In this document: positions 1 to 8,151 of the stretch, piece by piece
Numbering within the stretch: the stretch's first letter is position 1
Layout of the letters: each line of letters starts with the position of its first letter
Assembly (NCBI GenBank): GCA_015067895.1
Contig: SVLP01000008.1
Location: 19,458 to 83,457, forward strand
DNA: 64,000 bases
Origin: Oscillospiraceae bacterium
GTDB taxonomy: Bacteria; Bacillota_A; Clostridia; Oscillospirales; Oscillospiraceae
Direction: 5' to 3'
Notes under the pieces: generated by a model
The model's input: the letters and a program-made list of their open reading frames with translations, nothing else
Database searches by the model: none
What the model was told of the DNA's origin: nothing
Made by a program: the position numbers and the translations under genes

Positions 1-1
1 T

Positions 2-430
2 ACGCTCGTCTGCGCGGGCATGGGCGGCGACACCATGATCCACATCCTCTCCGCCGCGCCCTGGCTGAAAAACAGGCAGTACCGCCTGATCCTCCAGTGC
101 CAGTCCAAGACCCCCATGCTGAGAAAATGGCTCAGCGACAGCGGCTGGCGCATCACCGAGGAGCAGGTTTTGAAGGAGGGCAAATTCCTCTACACCGTCA
201 TGGAGGTCTACTGGGAGCCCGACTATCCCCGGCTGACGGCAGGGGAGTGGTATTTCCCGCCCGCCATCCTGGAGAACCCCTCGGAGCAGGTGCCTGCCTA
301 CTTCGCCTGGGTGAAAAAGGGTCTTCAGATCACCCTGGAGCACCAGGAGGACGCCGAAAAGCGGGAGGCCCTGGACTATCTGAACGCCCTTGCCGCTGAC
401 CCCAACCTGAATTTTCTCACGGAGGTATGA
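2..430 (+). CDS. trmK: tRNA (adenine(22)-N1)-methyltransferase TrmK, 3' part (truncated by window edge)
   Basis: The visible part opens with TLVCAGMGGD, the SAM-binding glycine motif of the TrmK/YqfN family, which methylates N1 of adenine 22 in tRNA. The following 130 residues (RLILQCQSK, then a hydrophilic helical tail) fit the rest of the Rossmann domain and the C-terminal coiled region. The start codon lies upstream of the window. The gene overlaps the next one by a few bases around the ATGA at 427-430, and trmK followed by a NIF3-family gene is a common Firmicutes arrangement. Family assignment rests on the motif and this neighbourhood. Confidence 0.85.
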   Translation, partial: TLVCAGMGGDTMIHILSAAPWLKNRQYRLILQCQSKTPMLRKWLSDSGWRITEEQVLKEGKFLYTVMEVYWEPDYPRLTAGEWYFPPAILENPSEQVPAYFAWVKKGLQITLEHQEDAEKREALDYLNALAADPNLNFLTEV

Positions 431-432
431 CC

Positions 433-1227
433 ATGACCACCATCGCTGATATCCTGAACTTCATCGAGACCGTCGCGCCCCCCCATATGGCCGAGAGCTG
501 GGACAATGTGGGACTCCTCTGCGGCCGCAGGGAGCGGGAGGTCAAGCGCGTTCTCGTTGCCCTGGATCCCTTCCGCACCGTCATCGACGAGGCCATCGCC
601 CTGAAGGCCGACCTGATCGTCACCCACCACCCCCTGATTTTCGGCGAGGAGCTGAAGGCGGTCAATGAGGACACCGAGACGGGCCGCTGTCTGCTGACCC
701 TGATCGAGCATGGCATCGCCGCCATCAACGCCCACACCAATCTGGACATGGCTCCCGGCGGTGTCAACGACGTGCTGGCGCAAAAGCTGGCCCTGGTGAA
801 CATCCGGGTGGCTGACCCCAGCGGCACCGATGCCGAGGGCCGGGAATGGGGCCTGATCCGCATGGGCGAGGTGCCGGAGCAGCCTCTGGAGGCCTTCCTG
901 AACCGGGTGAAGACCCTGCTCGGCTGCGAGGGACTGCGTTATGTAAACGGCGGAAACCCTGTCCGCCGGGTCTGCGTGGGCGGCGGCAGCTGCGGCGGCT
1001 TCATCACCGAGGCCGCAAAGCACGGCTGCGACACCTTCGTCACCGCCGATGTCAAGTACAACCAGTTCCGCACCGCCTATGAGCTGGGCGTGAACCTCAT
1101 CGACGCGGGCCACTTCCATACCGAGAACCCCACCATGCCCATCGTCGCGGAGCAGCTGAGAAAGGCTTTCCCCGAGGTGGAGGTCGTTTTCTCCACCAAC
1201 CACCACGATGTGATGCGGTTTTATTGA
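433..1227 (+). CDS. NIF3-like dinuclear metal centre protein (YqfO family)
   Basis: The protein starts with an ETVAPPHMAESWDNVGL segment and carries THHPLIF, NAHTNLDM and, near the end, the DAGHFHTE motif. These are the metal-binding His/Asp/Glu motifs of the NIF3/YqfO family, which forms hexameric toroids. The biochemical role is not settled; a GTP cyclohydrolase-like activity has been proposed for some members. GGAGG at 421-425 is 7 nt from the ATG at 433 and only 1 nt from the ATG at 427, so 433 is taken as the start. It lies just downstream of trmK and is probably co-transcribed with it. Length (264 aa) matches short family members lacking the PII-like insert. Confidence 0.88.
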   Translation: MTTIADILNFIETVAPPHMAESWDNVGLLCGRREREVKRVLVALDPFRTVIDEAIALKADLIVTHHPLIFGEELKAVNEDTETGRCLLTLIEHGIAAINAHTNLDMAPGGVNDVLAQKLALVNIRVADPSGTDAEGREWGLIRMGEVPEQPLEAFLNRVKTLLGCEGLRYVNGGNPVRRVCVGGGSCGGFITEAAKHGCDTFVTADVKYNQFRTAYELGVNLIDAGHFHTENPTMPIVAEQLRKAFPEVEVVFSTNHHDVMRFY

Positions 1228-1245
1228 TTTATAAAAACAACGCAC

Positions 1246-1339
1246 GTCATTGCGAGGAGCGAAGCGACGTGGCAATCCCCTATGGTTTCCGGAAGCTCTC
1301 GGGGATTGCCACGTCGGCCTCCGGCCTCCTCGCAATGAC
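1246..1339. repeat. Dispersed palindromic element, copy 1 (CATTGCGAG family)
   Basis: Imperfect inverted repeat that begins GTCATTGCGAGGAGCG and ends with the complement CTCGCAATGAC, with arms meeting around GGCAATCCC/GGGATTGCC. Related copies lie at 20684-20784 and 57446-57542. It resembles non-coding REP/MITE-like palindromes of Clostridia. No ORF inside. Confidence 0.8.
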
Positions 1340-1376
1340 ATGCTTCTTTTTATTCTCGGAAAATAATCAAAACCAG

Positions 1377-1405
1377 TTGATTTTTCCGCCATGTGGTGCT
1401 AAAAT
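1377..1405 (+). promoter_or_regulatory. Sigma-A promoter for yebC
   Basis: TTGATT (1377-1382), 17-nt spacer ending in TGC, TAAAAT (1400-1405). It lies 43 nt upstream of the yebC start. Confidence 0.65.
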
Positions 1406-1448
1406 AGATTGGAAATTTTTTAAACTACCTTGAAGGGAAGAATCATAT

Positions 1449-2174
1449 ATGTCCGGACATTCCAAATGGCATAACATTCAGAAGACCAAGGGCGCACAGG
1501 ACGCCAAGCGCGCTGCCGCCTTCACCAAGATCGCCAAGGAGCTGATCGTGGCTGTCAAGGAGGGCGGCGGCATCACCGATCCCGCCAACAACTCCCGCCT
1601 GGCCACCATCATCACCAAGGCCAAGGCCGCCAACATGCCCAACGACAACATCAAGCGCTGCCTGGAGAAGGCTGCGGGTGCCGGCGGCGGCGACAACTAC
1701 GAGACCATCCAGTACGAGGGCTACGGCCCCGGCGGTGTTGCCGTCATCGTCGAGACCATGACCGACAACCGCAACCGTACCGCAGGCAACATGCGCCACC
1801 ACTTCGACAAGTTCGGCGGCAACCTGGGCACCAACGGCTGCGTGGCCTGGAGCTTCGACAAGAAGGGTGTGCTGGTCATCGACAACTCCGAGGAGGAGCT
1901 GGACGAGGAAGAGGTCATGATGGACGCCATGGACGCCGGTGCCGACGACTTCGAGGCCGACGGCGACGTCTTCACCATCTACACCCTGCCCGATGACTTC
2001 AACGATGTCGTCGCCAACCTGGGCAAGTACACCTTCGTCTCCGCCCAGATCGAGATGGTTCCCCAGAACTACCAGCCCCTGAACGAGGAGCAGGCCGTCA
2101 TGATGCAGAAGCTCATCGACACCATGGAAGATGATGACGATGTGCAGAACGTCTGGCACAACTGGGAGGAGTAA
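1449..2174 (+). CDS. yebC: YebC/PmpR family DNA-binding/translation-associated protein
   Basis: The first residues, MSGHSKWHNIQ, followed by KGAQDAKRAAAFTKIAKEL are the diagnostic YebC/TACO1 opening, and the 241-aa length is normal. The family was long annotated as a transcriptional regulator; more recent work links it to translation of proline-rich stretches. The remaining sequence shows the family's GYGPGGVA and MTDNRNRT motifs and an acidic C-terminal half. GAAGGGAAG at 1434-1442 supplies the ribosome site. It is monocistronic, with its own promoter and a strong terminator at 2187-2215. Confidence 0.95.
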   Translation: MSGHSKWHNIQKTKGAQDAKRAAAFTKIAKELIVAVKEGGGITDPANNSRLATIITKAKAANMPNDNIKRCLEKAAGAGGGDNYETIQYEGYGPGGVAVIVETMTDNRNRTAGNMRHHFDKFGGNLGTNGCVAWSFDKKGVLVIDNSEEELDEEEVMMDAMDAGADDFEADGDVFTIYTLPDDFNDVVANLGKYTFVSAQIEMVPQNYQPLNEEQAVMMQKLIDTMEDDDDVQNVWHNWEE

Positions 2175-2186
2175 TTCCTGATTTCC

Positions 2187-2215
2187 AAAGCCCGGAGCAT
2201 TGCTCCGGGCTTTTT
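2187..2215 (+). terminator. Rho-independent terminator of yebC
   Basis: GCCCGGAGCA-TTGCTCCGGGC stem-loop followed by TTTTT. Confidence 0.9.
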
Positions 2216-2227
2216 CTGCCCTTCGCC

Positions 2228-2256
2228 TTGAAAAACCTACGCGAGAATGCTATACT
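2228..2256 (+). promoter_or_regulatory. Sigma-A promoter for the thioesterase gene
   Basis: TTGAAA (2228-2233), 17-nt spacer ending TGC, TATACT (2251-2256); start codon 37 nt downstream. Confidence 0.7.
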
Positions 2257-2293
2257 ACATACAAATTCCGGCAGGAAACGAAAGGGGAACGTT

Positions 2294-2779
2294 ATGAACA
2301 TTGAAGCGAAAACCGTGGACGACTCCCGGGTGGAGACCGTCCATCTGATCCGTCCCAACCATCTCAACGGCGCGAACCGTCTCTTTGGCGGCATCCTGAT
2401 GCAGTGGATCGACGAGGTGGCGGGCATCGTGGCCAAGCGGCACTCCATGGCCAATGTCACCACCGCCTCCGTGGACAACCTGACCTTCCTGCATGGCGCG
2501 TACCAGAACGATATGGTGGTCATCAAGGGCAAAATGACCTGGGTGGGCTCCACCTCCATGGAGGTCTGCGTGGACACCTATGTGGAAAGCCCCAACGGCG
2601 AGCGCCACCGGATCAACAACGCCCACTTCATGATGGTTGCCCTGGACGAGCATGACAAGCCTGTCAAAGTCCCCAAGCTGATCCTCCAGACCGACGACGA
2701 GCACCTGGCCTGGAGCCACGGCGAGGAACGCCGCCGCATCCGTCTCCAGCGGCTCAGGGACAAGCTGGACGGCATCTGA
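2294..2779 (+). CDS. Acyl-CoA thioesterase, hotdog fold (YciA/BACH type)
   Basis: A 161-residue single hotdog domain. The N-terminal RPNHLNGANRLFGGILMQWIDEVAG segment matches the hotdog active-site helix of YciA/cytosolic acyl-CoA hydrolases, with the conserved Asn/Gly loop and the catalytic Asp in WIDE. It should hydrolyse acyl-CoA thioesters in the cytoplasm; chain-length preference cannot be read. The ATG at 2294 is chosen because AAGGGG at 2282-2287 precedes it. An upstream in-frame ATG at about 2228 overlaps the promoter and is rejected. The gene is monocistronic and ends in a palindromic terminator-like hairpin. Confidence 0.85.
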   Translation: MNIEAKTVDDSRVETVHLIRPNHLNGANRLFGGILMQWIDEVAGIVAKRHSMANVTTASVDNLTFLHGAYQNDMVVIKGKMTWVGSTSMEVCVDTYVESPNGERHRINNAHFMMVALDEHDKPVKVPKLILQTDDEHLAWSHGEERRRIRLQRLRDKLDGI

Positions 2780-2792
2780 ATCATGTAAAAAC

Positions 2793-2824
2793 AAAATGGA
2801 GTCATCCTTGGATGACTCCATTTT
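2793..2824 (+). terminator. Palindromic terminator-like hairpin after the thioesterase gene
   Basis: ATGGAGTCATCC paired with GGATGACTCCAT, flanked by AAAA and TTTT. A near-identical hairpin at 3248-3279 closes the other side of the repeat cluster. Confidence 0.75.
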
Positions 2825-2835
2825 AGACTGTCGAG

Positions 2836-3246
2836 AAAGGTGGTTTTCTTGCCTCCCGCGTTTAAGAGGGGGGTGCCCGAAGGGCGGGGGGAGTCTGAAT
2901 ATTTGCCGTGCAAATATTCAGAAAAGGGCGCGTTGCAAAAAGCTTTGCAACGCGCCCAAATCAATTCAATCGTCCCGAAGGGACACCATAACCGCCGCCC
3001 AAGCGGCGATTTCACACAGCCGCAGGCTGTATTTCACATGGCGTAAGCCATATTTCACACGCCGTCAGGCGTATTTCATTGGAGCTGCTGCATTTTGCAA
3101 CAGCTCCAGACCCCCTCCGTCACGATGGCTCCGGGCCATGCCCGAATCCATCGTGACACCTGAAGGTGAATTGCCCCGCAGGGGCAAGAGAGGCCACCCT
3201 GGGGTGCCCCCATAAATGGGGGAGGCAAGAGGTTTTTCGATACGCG
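2836..3246. repeat. Composite intergenic repeat cluster (modules X, Y, Z); no gene
   Basis: About 400 bp of stacked repeats fill the space between the thioesterase gene and degV. Module X (2836-2925) recurs inverted at 30337-30428. Module Y (2926-3107) recurs inverted at 19585-19766. Module Z (3108-3246) recurs inverted at 30178-30312. Short ORFs here read through repeat sequence and have no ribosome sites, so I see no coding content. Confidence 0.8.
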
Positions 3247-3247
3247 G

Positions 3248-3279
3248 CAAATGGAGTCATCCGCGGATGGCTCCATTTG
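3248..3279 (-). terminator. Palindromic hairpin after degV
   Basis: CAAATGGAGTCATCC paired with GGATGGCTCCATTTG with one internal mismatch, just beyond the degV stop codon at 3287. Confidence 0.65.
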
Positions 3280-3286
3280 CTTATAT

Positions 3287-4150
3287 TCAGATCCCGTTGA
3301 CGTTGTTGACCTGGTTGAAGCTGCCCTCCAGGGCGATCATCAGGCCGCCCTCCTCGGCGTAGAAGCTGCACAGGGCGCCGGTGGGCTCGATGGTATAGCG
3401 GGCGTTGGGAAAATCCTTCCTGACCGCATCGATCAGGAGCTGGGCCTGGGTCTCGCCGAAGCAGTGGGCGATGCGCAGCCAGGAATCGTCACGGAAGCCC
3501 CGCTCCCGAACCATGGCCGCCAGGGTCTCGGTGGCCTTTTTCTGGCCTCTGGGCTTCTGGGTGGGGACGATCTGGCCGTTCTGGGCATCGCCGCAGGCCC
3601 GGATGCCCAGGACACTGGCGATCTTCGCCACGGCGGGATTCACCCGGCCGTTCCGGGCCAGATTGTTCATGGACTCCAGGCAGAAGAGGATGTGGGTGTG
3701 GTTCTGATACTCCCGGACGCCTGCCACGATCTGCTCGAAGGGAAGGCCATTGTGGATCAGTTCGGCGATCTTCTCCACCACCATGGCCATCTCGGGGCCT
3801 GCGGAGAGGGTGTCGAAGATATGGATCTTCGCTCCGGGGTGCTCCTCGGCAAAGTCCCGGGCGGCCTGCTGGGCGGCGTTGAAGCTGCCGGAGAGGTTCC
3901 GGGAGATGGTGACGCCGAAGGCCATGTCGGCATCGCCGAAGGCCTCCAGCCATTCCTGGGCGTTGGCGCAGGAGGAGCCGGACTTGCCCTTGTGGGCCTT
4001 CAGATCATTGACCATGCTCCGGACATCCAGAGCCCCATTGTCGATGTACTCCTTTTCGCCCGCGATGATCTTCATGGGCACGGTGGTATAGTTGATCCCC
4101 TCGATGCCAAAGACATTGGAGGAGGAATCGGAAACGATCTGATAACGCAT
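3287..4150 (-). CDS. DegV family fatty-acid-binding protein
   Basis: A 287-aa protein beginning MRYQIVSDSSSN, the DegV opening, with the ISRNLSGSFNAA motif around residue 84 that binds the fatty-acid carboxylate. DegV/FakB proteins bind a single fatty acid and hand it to the kinase FakA for phosphorylation and lipid synthesis; no fakA is in this window. The C-terminal EDAG-fold half contains GRVNPAVAKIASVLGIRA. Ribosome site AAGGAG precedes the start. Upstream are a good promoter (4206-4234) and an overlapping 10-bp-arm palindrome (4190-4212) that may be an operator. Confidence 0.9.
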   Translation of the reverse strand: MRYQIVSDSSSNVFGIEGINYTTVPMKIIAGEKEYIDNGALDVRSMVNDLKAHKGKSGSSCANAQEWLEAFGDADMAFGVTISRNLSGSFNAAQQAARDFAEEHPGAKIHIFDTLSAGPEMAMVVEKIAELIHNGLPFEQIVAGVREYQNHTHILFCLESMNNLARNGRVNPAVAKIASVLGIRACGDAQNGQIVPTQKPRGQKKATETLAAMVRERGFRDDSWLRIAHCFGETQAQLLIDAVRKDFPNARYTIEPTGALCSFYAEEGGLMIALEGSFNQVNNVNGI

Positions 4151-4189
4151 AAAAACTCCTTGTTTCCGCCGGTTTCGGCTGTGTTCGTT

Positions 4190-4212
4190 CTAAAATTACA
4201 GGGTAATTTTAG
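4190..4212. promoter_or_regulatory. Candidate operator overlapping the degV -10
   Basis: Perfect dyad: CTAAAATTAC (4190-4199), 3 nt, GTAATTTTAG (4203-4212). It covers the -10 element of the degV promoter. The regulator is unknown. Confidence 0.55.
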
Positions 4213-4234
4213 CCGATTTTTCGATCTCCGTCAA
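4206..4234 (-). promoter_or_regulatory. Sigma-A promoter for degV
   Basis: On the minus strand, TTGACG (4234-4229), 17-nt spacer, TAAAAT (4211-4206). A second dyad, CCGGTAGA/TCTACCGG, lies further upstream at 4247-4275. Confidence 0.7.
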
Positions 4235-4346
4235 GAAATCCGGCTCCCGGTAGAGTCTATTTCAGATTCTACCGGTGGTAGAGTTCCGGCAGAAAGTTCG
4301 GAAACAGCGGTTTTTGTGTCCGTTTCATCGGTTTTTCAAAAGCGGA

Positions 4347-4375
4347 TTGCAAAAAGAAGGATTCCGTGCTATCAT
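4347..4375 (+). promoter_or_regulatory. Sigma-A promoter for the MFS transporter
   Basis: TTGCAA (4347-4352), 17-nt spacer ending TGC, TATCAT (4370-4375). Confidence 0.6.
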
Positions 4376-4401
4376 GGCGAAAAACGAAAGGATGTGCTTC
4401 C

Positions 4402-5610
4402 ATGGATCCCAAATACCGCCGCCTGAAGCGCGGCTGTTATGCCTACGGCCTGACCACCTCGGTGCTGCTGAACCTGAGTCCGGTGCTGTTTTTGACCCTC
4501 CGGGAGCTCTACGGCATCTCCTATGCCGCCCTGGGCGCCCTCATCAGCATCAACTTCATCACACAGCTGGGTGTGGATCTGCTCTTCTCCTTCAAGCCGA
4601 AGCGCTTCGACATCCCCAAGGTCGTCCGCTTTGCACCGCTGGTGGCCGTCACCGGACTGGTGATCTATGGCCTGTGGCCTCTGTTTTTCCCGGAGTCGGC
4701 GTATCTGGGACTCGTGATCGCCACGGTGATCTTCTCGGCGGCGGGGGGACTGGCGGAGGTGCTCCTCAGCCCCGTCATTGCCGCCATCCCGTCCCCCGAC
4801 CCGGATCGGGAGATGAGCAAGCTCCACTCCGCCTACGCCTGGGGCGTGGGCCCGGTGGTGCTGCTGTCCACGCTGTTCCTGCACCTGTTCAGCCGGAAAG
4901 CCTGGCATGCCCTGCCCCTGCTGTTCCTGGCCGTCCCCCTGACGGCCTTCGCCCTGCTGCACGGCGCGGAATTCCCCGACATGGAGGGGCAGGAGGAGAA
5001 ACGGGAGCGGACGCCCCTGAAGAACAAGACCCTCTGGCTCTGTGTGGCCGCCATCTTCCTGGGCGGCGCGGCGGAGAACACCATGTCCCAGTGGGGCAGC
5101 GGCTATCTGGAGGCGGCCCTGGGCATCCCCAAGGTCTGGGGCGACGTCTTCGGCGTGGCCCTGTTCGCCCTGATGCTGGGCATCGGACGGACGCTCTACA
5201 CCAAATTTGGCTCCAGTGTTGAGCGGTTCCTCTTCTGGGGCTCCGTGGGTGCGGCGGTGTGCTACCTGACGGCGGCCCTGTGTCCCATCCCCATGGTGGG
5301 ACTGGCGGCCTGCGCCCTGACGGGCCTGTGCACCAGTCTTCTCTGGCCCGGCAGCCTGATCGTGGCCGCCGACCGGATCCCGGACGGGGGCGTGATGATG
5401 TACGCCCTGATGGCTGCAGGCGGTGACCTGGGCAGCTCTGCCGTTCCCCAGCTCATCGGCATCGTCACCGACGCCGCCATCGCCCTGGTTCCTGACGGCG
5501 GTGAGCAGATCGGCATGAAGCTGGGCATGCTGCTCGGCGCCCTGTGCCCCCTGTGCGCCGCATTCATTTTCCGGGGATTCTTCCGCACGAAGGAACTTCA
5601 GAAAAATTAA
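4402..5610 (+). CDS. MFS transporter, sugar-type
   Basis: A 402-aa integral membrane protein with about 12 hydrophobic segments spread over its length, and a basic/acidic central loop (PDMEGQEEKRERTPLKNKT, about residues 196-214) between the two six-helix halves typical of the major facilitator superfamily. GGAAENTMSQWGSGYLEAALGIPKVWGDVFG in the second half resembles fucose/hexose:proton (FHS-like) members, so a sugar substrate is likely but unproven. The ATG at 4402 follows GAAAGGA by a normal distance; an in-frame ATG at 4366 sits before the promoter's -10 and is rejected. Confidence 0.8.
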   Translation: MDPKYRRLKRGCYAYGLTTSVLLNLSPVLFLTLRELYGISYAALGALISINFITQLGVDLLFSFKPKRFDIPKVVRFAPLVAVTGLVIYGLWPLFFPESAYLGLVIATVIFSAAGGLAEVLLSPVIAAIPSPDPDREMSKLHSAYAWGVGPVVLLSTLFLHLFSRKAWHALPLLFLAVPLTAFALLHGAEFPDMEGQEEKRERTPLKNKTLWLCVAAIFLGGAAENTMSQWGSGYLEAALGIPKVWGDVFGVALFALMLGIGRTLYTKFGSSVERFLFWGSVGAAVCYLTAALCPIPMVGLAACALTGLCTSLLWPGSLIVAADRIPDGGVMMYALMAAGGDLGSSAVPQLIGIVTDAAIALVPDGGEQIGMKLGMLLGALCPLCAAFIFRGFFRTKELQKN

Positions 5611-5611
5611 G

Positions 5612-5640
5612 TTGCATACCCCTCGCATCTGTGCGATACT
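5612..5640 (+). promoter_or_regulatory. Sigma-A promoter for the AIM24-family gene
   Basis: TTGCAT (5612-5617), 17-nt spacer ending TGC, GATACT (5635-5640). Confidence 0.55.
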
Positions 5641-5673
5641 ATATGTACAAAATCATGAAACGGAGGTAAAACC

Positions 5674-6444
5674 ATGTATCAGATCAACAATTTCACCGAC
5701 AACGATGACATCCGCATCCTGGATCGGAAGGGCCCCTTCACCGTCATCGAATACAAGCGTGACCTCAGTGTCACTCCCCACACCGCAGCTACGGCCTACT
5801 ACTGCAACGAGATGAACGTGCGCAAGCGTCAGGTGGTCTGCGACCTGAGCCAGGGCGCCGTCACCACCCAGGCCGGTGCCATGCACTGGATGGCGGGCAA
5901 GGTCGAAGCCACCACCGGCATCAAGGGCGTGGGCGACTTCTTCGGCAAGGCTCTGCGGGGTTCCGTCACCAACGAATCCGCCATCAAGCCCGAGTATACC
6001 GGCAGCGGCACCCTGGTGCTGGAGCCCACCTACCGGCACCTGATCCTGGTGGACACCGCCGAATGGGGCGGCAGCGTGGTGCTGGACGACGGCCTGTTCC
6101 TGGCCTGTGAAAGCAAGCTCAAGCACAAGACCGTCATGCGCTCCAACCTGTCCTCTGCGGCCCTGGGCAACGAGGGTCTGTTCAATCTGGGCATCCAGGG
6201 CACCGGCATCCTGGCTCTGGAGTGCCACTGCCCCAGAGAAGAGCTCATTGAGGTCATCCTCCAGAACGATGTGCTGAAGGTGGACGGCAACTTCGCCATC
6301 GCCTGGAGCGGCAGCCTGGACTTCACCGTGGAGCGCAGCGGCAAGAGCCTGATCGGCTCCGCAGCCTCCGGCGAGGGCTTGGTCAACGTCTACCGGGGCA
6401 CCGGCAAGGTCTGGCTGGCCCCCGTCCAGAGGGGTCTGGCATAA
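5674..6444 (+). CDS. AIM24 family protein
   Basis: A 256-aa soluble protein rich in beta strands and Gly, with GSGTLVLEPTYRHLILVD, LGNEGLFNLGIQGTGILALEC and IAWSGSLDFTVERS, the pattern of the AIM24/TRAP-like (Duf124) family. The bacterial function is unknown; the fold is a beta-helix-like trimer. GGAGG precedes the ATG by 7-8 nt. It stands alone with its own promoter. Confidence 0.85.
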   Translation: MYQINNFTDNDDIRILDRKGPFTVIEYKRDLSVTPHTAATAYYCNEMNVRKRQVVCDLSQGAVTTQAGAMHWMAGKVEATTGIKGVGDFFGKALRGSVTNESAIKPEYTGSGTLVLEPTYRHLILVDTAEWGGSVVLDDGLFLACESKLKHKTVMRSNLSSAALGNEGLFNLGIQGTGILALECHCPREELIEVILQNDVLKVDGNFAIAWSGSLDFTVERSGKSLIGSAASGEGLVNVYRGTGKVWLAPVQRGLA

Positions 6445-6474
6445 GTCTGCTGCGTCCCCCGCTGATCTGAAAGC

Positions 6475-6503
6475 TTGATTTTTCCCCGGTTTTCCGCTAA
6501 AAT
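6475..6503 (+). promoter_or_regulatory. Sigma-A promoter for the TetR-family gene at 6525
   Basis: TTGATT (6475-6480), 17-nt spacer, TAAAAT (6498-6503). Confidence 0.65.
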
Positions 6504-6524
6504 ATTCAGACAGGGGGGAACCGT

Positions 6525-7091
6525 ATGTACAAGCTTTGCAAAACCGAGCAGTCGGCCCAGCGGCAGCGGAAGCTGGAAGAGGGACTGCTGAACGCCATGA
6601 AGACCAAGCGCTATGAGGAGATCACCATCAGCGATCTGTGCGAGCAGATGGAGATCCCCCGAAAATCCTTCTATCGCTATTTCTCCAGCAAGGATGGGGC
6701 GCTCTACGCCCTGGTGGATCATACATTGCTGGATTTTGAGCAGCACACCGGCATCCTGTCCGGCAACGCCATCGGCGACGCCCATCAGGATCTGCGGCAT
6801 TTCTTCGAATTCTGGTACGAGCAGAAGCCCCTGCTGGATGCCCTGGAGCGCAGCGGTCTCAGCGGCGTACTGGTGCACCGGGCCATCAGCCAGGCCCAGA
6901 ACGAATATGTGCTGCCCCGGTATCCGACCCCCCCGGAGGTCAGGGCCATGCAGCACCACGCCATCACCTTCGCCATCTGCGGGCTGATGAGCATGATGAC
7001 CCGCTGGCATCGCTCCGGCTATGTCGAGAGCGCGGCCCAGATGGCCCAGATCGCCGCCACATTGCTGACCCGGCCCCTGATCCAGGCATAG
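6525..7091 (+). CDS. TetR/AcrR family transcriptional regulator
   Basis: Residues 20-65 hold the helix-turn-helix in its family context: ITISDLCEQMEIPRKSFYRYFSSKDGALYALVDH, the TetR pattern with the YRYF recognition helix. The remaining 120 residues are a helical ligand-binding/dimerisation domain without a recognisable ligand signature. GGGGGAA lies upstream of the ATG. The target gene is unknown; the nearest candidates are itself and the AIM24 gene. Confidence 0.9.
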   Translation: MYKLCKTEQSAQRQRKLEEGLLNAMKTKRYEEITISDLCEQMEIPRKSFYRYFSSKDGALYALVDHTLLDFEQHTGILSGNAIGDAHQDLRHFFEFWYEQKPLLDALERSGLSGVLVHRAISQAQNEYVLPRYPTPPEVRAMQHHAITFAICGLMSMMTRWHRSGYVESAAQMAQIAATLLTRPLIQA

Positions 7092-7094
7092 GCG

Positions 7095-7173
7095 CAGTGA
7101 AATCCGCCCATCGGCGTGTGAAATTGCCGCTGACGCGGCAGCAGTGGTGTCCCTTCGGGACGATCGAATATAT
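7095..7173. repeat. Partial copy of intergenic repeat module Y
   Basis: Contains GTGAAAT units and the GTGTCCCTTCGGGACGAT core seen in module Y (2926-3107, 19585-19766) and at 58671-58742, but is divergent. Confidence 0.65.
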
Positions 7174-7210
7174 CAGGCCTGTTGCATGATGCTTTGCAAC
7201 AGGCCTTTTT
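7174..7210 (+). terminator. Rho-independent terminator downstream of the TetR gene
   Basis: AGGCCTGTTGCA paired with TGCAACAGGCCT, followed by TTTTT. Confidence 0.85.
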
Positions 7211-7234
7211 GATTCAAACAGTGCATATTTCGAT

Positions 7235-7263
7235 TTGCATTTTTCGACGGAAAGGGGTATACT
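7235..7263 (+). promoter_or_regulatory. Sigma-A promoter for the tyrosine recombinase
   Basis: TTGCAT (7235-7240), 17-nt spacer, TATACT (7258-7263). The -10 overlaps a palindrome, ATACTA-TATAAA-TAGTAT (7259-7276), a possible operator. Confidence 0.65.
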
Positions 7264-7300
7264 ATATAAATAGTATCCTCGAAAGGAGCTGAGGAACCAT

Positions 7301-8143
7301 ATGAAAAAGAGGATCCTGACACAAAGCCATGTGGAGGCCTTTTCAAACTGGCTCGACATGGAGGAAAAGAGCGCAGCGACCCGGGAAAAATACCTCCGGG
7401 ACGTGCGCAGATTCCTGGCAGATACCGGCGGTGTTCCGGTGACGAAGGAGCTGGTGGCCGACTGGAAAAACGGCCTGATCGAACGGGGCTACGCGGTGCG
7501 CTCGGTGAATTCCATGCTGGCCTCCGTCAACAGCCTGCTGCAGATGCTGGGCTGGGGGGACTGCAGAGTGAAGAGCATCCGCCTCCAGCGGCAGACCTAC
7601 TGCCCGGAGGAGCGGGAGCTGACCAAGTCGGAGTATATGCGGCTGCTGAAGGCCGCCATGGGAGACGAGCAGCTGCACCTGATCCTGCAGACCATCTGTG
7701 CCACCGGCATCCGGGTATCGGAGCTGCGGTATTTCACCATGGAGGCCCTGGGTGCCGGAGAGATCACGGTGTCCTGCAAGGGCAAGACCCGGACGATCTT
7801 CCTGCCGGGAGAGCTGCGGAAGCTGCTGCGCGGCTATGCCAAGCGCAGACACATCATCTCGGGGGCCATCTTCCGCAACGGCAAGGGCGGCGCACTGGAT
7901 CGCAGCACCATCTGGCGGAGGATGAAGCAGCTTTGCCGGAGGGCGAAGGTGGCCGCCACCAAGGTCTTCCCCCACAACCTGCGCAAGCTCTTCGCCCGCA
8001 CCTTCTACGCCATCGGCAAGGATCTGGCCCAGCTGGCCGATGTTCTGGGGCACAGCAGCATCAACACCACCCGCATCTATATCATGTCCACAGGCGTGGA
8101 GCACCGGCGAAAGATCGAGCGGATGGGGCTCGTTGTACCATGA
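7301..8143 (+). CDS. Tyrosine recombinase, probable DNA invertase for the adjacent switch
   Basis: A 280-aa integrase-family recombinase with an N-terminal SAM-like core-binding domain (residues 5-90) and a complete catalytic domain. The catalytic set is visible: R138 (TGIRVSELR), a beta-hairpin Lys near 160-162, H225 and R228 (HNLRK), H251 (LGHSS) and the nucleophile Y260 (RIY). AAAGGAG supplies the ribosome site. The gene ends 8 bp before the left member of a 21-bp inverted-repeat pair (8152-8172 and 8433-8453) that bounds a promoter-bearing segment. That is the layout of recombinase-driven invertible promoters, so its role is inferred to be local DNA inversion rather than XerC-type dimer resolution or phage integration; no other phage genes are present. 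Confidence 0.9.
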   Translation: MKKRILTQSHVEAFSNWLDMEEKSAATREKYLRDVRRFLADTGGVPVTKELVADWKNGLIERGYAVRSVNSMLASVNSLLQMLGWGDCRVKSIRLQRQTYCPEERELTKSEYMRLLKAAMGDEQLHLILQTICATGIRVSELRYFTMEALGAGEITVSCKGKTRTIFLPGELRKLLRGYAKRRHIISGAIFRNGKGGALDRSTIWRRMKQLCRRAKVAATKVFPHNLRKLFARTFYAIGKDLAQLADVLGHSSINTTRIYIMSTGVEHRRKIERMGLVVP

Positions 8144-8151
8144 AAAAAGAC

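Noticed and set aside
2796..3215. 139-codon open frame between the thioesterase and degV genes
   Set aside because: It runs through modular intergenic repeats; the same peptide string appears in an antisense frame at the other copy of module Y, showing it is repeat-derived.
7301..8143. The tyrosine recombinase as XerC/XerD or a phage integrase
   Set aside because: No phage or conjugative genes are near, and the adjacent inverted repeats around a promoter explain it better as an invertase.
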